Assembly: GCA_035270785.1 (NCBI GenBank)
Contig: DATESN010000008.1
Coordinates: 1-6,277 of the forward strand
Length of the DNA stretch: 6,277 nucleotides
Direction of reading: 5' to 3'
From: DATESN01 sp035270785
Lineage (GTDB): Bacteria; Bacillota; Clostridia; Lachnospirales; Lachnospiraceae
Both the position numbers and the translations under genes were made by a program. Position 1 is the first letter of the stretch; each line of letters begins with the position of its first letter. A model generated the notes under the pieces. It searched no databases and was not told the DNA's origin. It worked only from the letters and a program-made list of their open reading frames with translations. Positions 4,895 through 6,277 of the stretch are shown here, in pieces.

Positions 4895-6277
4895 TCAACT
4901 GGTTATATATTCATAAACATCTTCTTGCACAGGAGTCACTAAACTATATTCAATCTCCACCGCTGTCTTGGTTGTATTATTCATTACAAATCCATGTGTT
5001 TTCCCAGTCGCTTTTATTTTTCCAAGATAGTAAAACTCCTTTGAAGTTTTATCATCTTTATTTTTCCTTACAAAAAGCTCCATTTGAACACCCAGTCTTT
5101 CCGCATTCAAAGCAGTCTTAACATCCTCTGATTCCACTGTTCTTCCTGATTTAGAAATAGCAATTAATGTAGATGGACTTACAAATCGGTCTTCATATTT
5201 TACTGAATCCTGAATTTTATCCTCTTTATGATAATTAATAAAAACAGGATGAGTTTTTGTTCTACTATCATATATATAACCCCCGATATTAAGGGCAACC
5301 TCTCCTTTTTCCCATTCTAAAAGCCGACACACATCTTCATAGGTATATTTGGAATAAAGCTGAAAGCTAGTATTTAAATACCTTTGGTTATAATTTAACT
5401 GATTTCTATGTAATCCAAATTCTAATACTTCCTTAACCATATCATGAAAATTAGAATCTTTCAGTTCTTTACAGAAAGAAGCACTGATTTTATAGTCTTC
5501 TCCTTCTTTTTCAATGAAAATGCAATTTTCATATGTTGTTTTCCCTGATCCAGTAGCAAATTTATTTGTAAGAACGTTTACAACATTATTTTTTGTGTTG
5601 TCGGTTGCCTGAATTCCGTATTTTTCATGAAGATCTTGGTATAACTTCTTTAATACTCCATTCTGATACGCTAAAAGCCGCTTTAGCAATTGTAATTCGT
5701 GTGCCCGTTTCCCAGATGCAAATTTCTTACTGATGTATTCTAGATATTTACTTGCACAGTCTGAAATGCGAATGGTATAGTCTTTATCATATTTTACAAG
5801 GAATTGATAATAAGATCCTAATGACTGATTGTCAAATATTCTTAATACATCTATTTCTCCATGTTCATCAAAGTCTTTCAATGTAGGAATCCTACCCAAC
5901 TTATACTTTAACTGCTTGTAACTGTCCTTTATTATTTTTATATCATTAAAGTTTGAAACATCAATCGACTCATAAATTCGCTTTCTTGTTACTTCATCAA
6001 AATGAATGGTAGAACTTCCTGGGATAATCCGGTTTCCTTCCGCAATATATTTTCTCAAGGAGTCTTTATTGTAGCTTCTATCTCCAGATAATGCGATTGG
6101 TATCATAAAGTTATTTTTATAATTTCCGATAAAATCAAGTATTAATACAAAATCTTTTCCCTCAGATTTTCTAAGTCCCCTGCCTAATTGTTGCACAAAT
6201 ACAATCGGAGACTGTGTTGGCCTTAGCATGATTACTTGATTTACCTCTGGAATATCTACACCTTCATTAAATATATC
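4895..6277 (-). CDS. Superfamily 2 helicase with DUF3427 domain, C-terminal part
   Basis: The last 460 residues of a DEAD/DEAH-type (ResIII-like) helicase; the frame is open at the right edge, so the ATP-binding domain and any N-terminal nuclease domain lie outside. Visible residues 1-12 hold motif V (NEGVDIPEVN) and 29-36 motif VI (Q-x2-G-R-x2-R, with its arginine fingers), then VLILDFIGNYKNNF (44-57), which closely follows motif VI in DUF3427 helicases. A helical linker spans about 75-235. The DUF3427 domain covers roughly 250-460 (KYTYEDVCRLLEWEKGE, PVFINYHKEDKIQDSVKYED, VQMELFVRKN, PVQEDVYEYITS). In this family, as I recall, the N-terminus often carries a phospholipase D-like nuclease domain. 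DUF3427 itself has no known role. The stop is TGA at 4895-4897. It is first of the three minus-strand genes and likely the motor of the module. Confidence 0.88.
   Translation of the reverse strand, partial: DIFNEGVDIPEVNQVIMLRPTQSPIVFVQQLGRGLRKSEGKDFVLILDFIGNYKNNFMIPIALSGDRSYNKDSLRKYIAEGNRIIPGSSTIHFDEVTRKRIYESIDVSNFNDIKIIKDSYKQLKYKLGRIPTLKDFDEHGEIDVLRIFDNQSLGSYYQFLVKYDKDYTIRISDCASKYLEYISKKFASGKRAHELQLLKRLLAYQNGVLKKLYQDLHEKYGIQATDNTKNNVVNVLTNKFATGSGKTTYENCIFIEKEGEDYKISASFCKELKDSNFHDMVKEVLEFGLHRNQLNYNQRYLNTSFQLYSKYTYEDVCRLLEWEKGEVALNIGGYIYDSRTKTHPVFINYHKEDKIQDSVKYEDRFVSPSTLIAISKSGRTVESEDVKTALNAERLGVQMELFVRKNKDDKTSKEFYYLGKIKATGKTHGFVMNNTTKTAVEIEYSLVTPVQEDVYEYITS

Noticed and set aside
3683..5121. 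Plus-strand open frames at 3683-3880, 4562-4864 and 4864-5121
   Set aside because: They are mostly antisense to the NERD-HRDC and helicase genes; the proteins look like reverse-complement composition (rich in S, F, L), with no family resemblance and no convincing ribosome binding sites.
5536..5560. ATGSGKTT, a Walker A-like string in the helicase protein
   Set aside because: It lies after motif VI, in the linker before DUF3427, with no Walker B nearby. The true ATP-binding motif I must lie in the N-terminal half outside the window, so this is probably a chance match.

Overview
The window looks like an accessory region of a low-GC Firmicute, probably a gut Clostridium or Lachnospiraceae relative. 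The reasons are AT-rich coding sequence, AGGAG-type ribosome binding sites, clostridial-style large serine recombinases and an IS1634-like transposase. The species cannot be told from the sequence.

The left half (about 1-3235) is a graveyard of mobile-element genes. On the minus strand lie two different large serine recombinase relics. Recombinase A (1-1066) has lost its N-terminus with the catalytic serine, carries one frameshift near 958-966, and runs off the left edge. Recombinase B (about 2600-3235) has lost both ends and has an internal deletion with a frameshift. Between them, on the plus strand, sits an IS1634-like element (IS4 superfamily, DDE transposase) in permuted order: the right half comes first (1067 to about 2080), then a spacer of about 110 bp, then the left half (about 2191-2599). 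Both halves have internal deletions. An 88-bp segment of the transposase gene occurs at both outer borders (1067-1154 and 2512-2599, three mismatches) and abuts the two recombinase relics exactly. This layout is what integration of an IS circle by homologous recombination, or remodelling of a tandem IS pair, would leave.

The right half (3264-6277) holds three intact-looking minus-strand genes in transcription order: a superfamily 2 helicase with a C-terminal DUF3427 domain (its N-terminal half lies beyond the right edge), a NERD-HRDC protein with PD-(D/E)xK-nuclease-like residues, and a MutT-like Nudix hydrolase. The last two are 13 nt apart and surely cotranscribed. The helicase is separated from them by 121 nt holding a small perfect palindrome. 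A helicase, a nuclease-like DNA-binding protein and a nucleotide hydrolase together, beside recombinase debris, suggest a nucleic-acid-processing module, possibly phage defence. That function is inferred; no experimental evidence is visible here.

No tRNA, rRNA, CRISPR array or replication origin was seen. The main gene-free stretch, 1987-2314, holds the IS ends, two hairpins, a terminator and a promoter.
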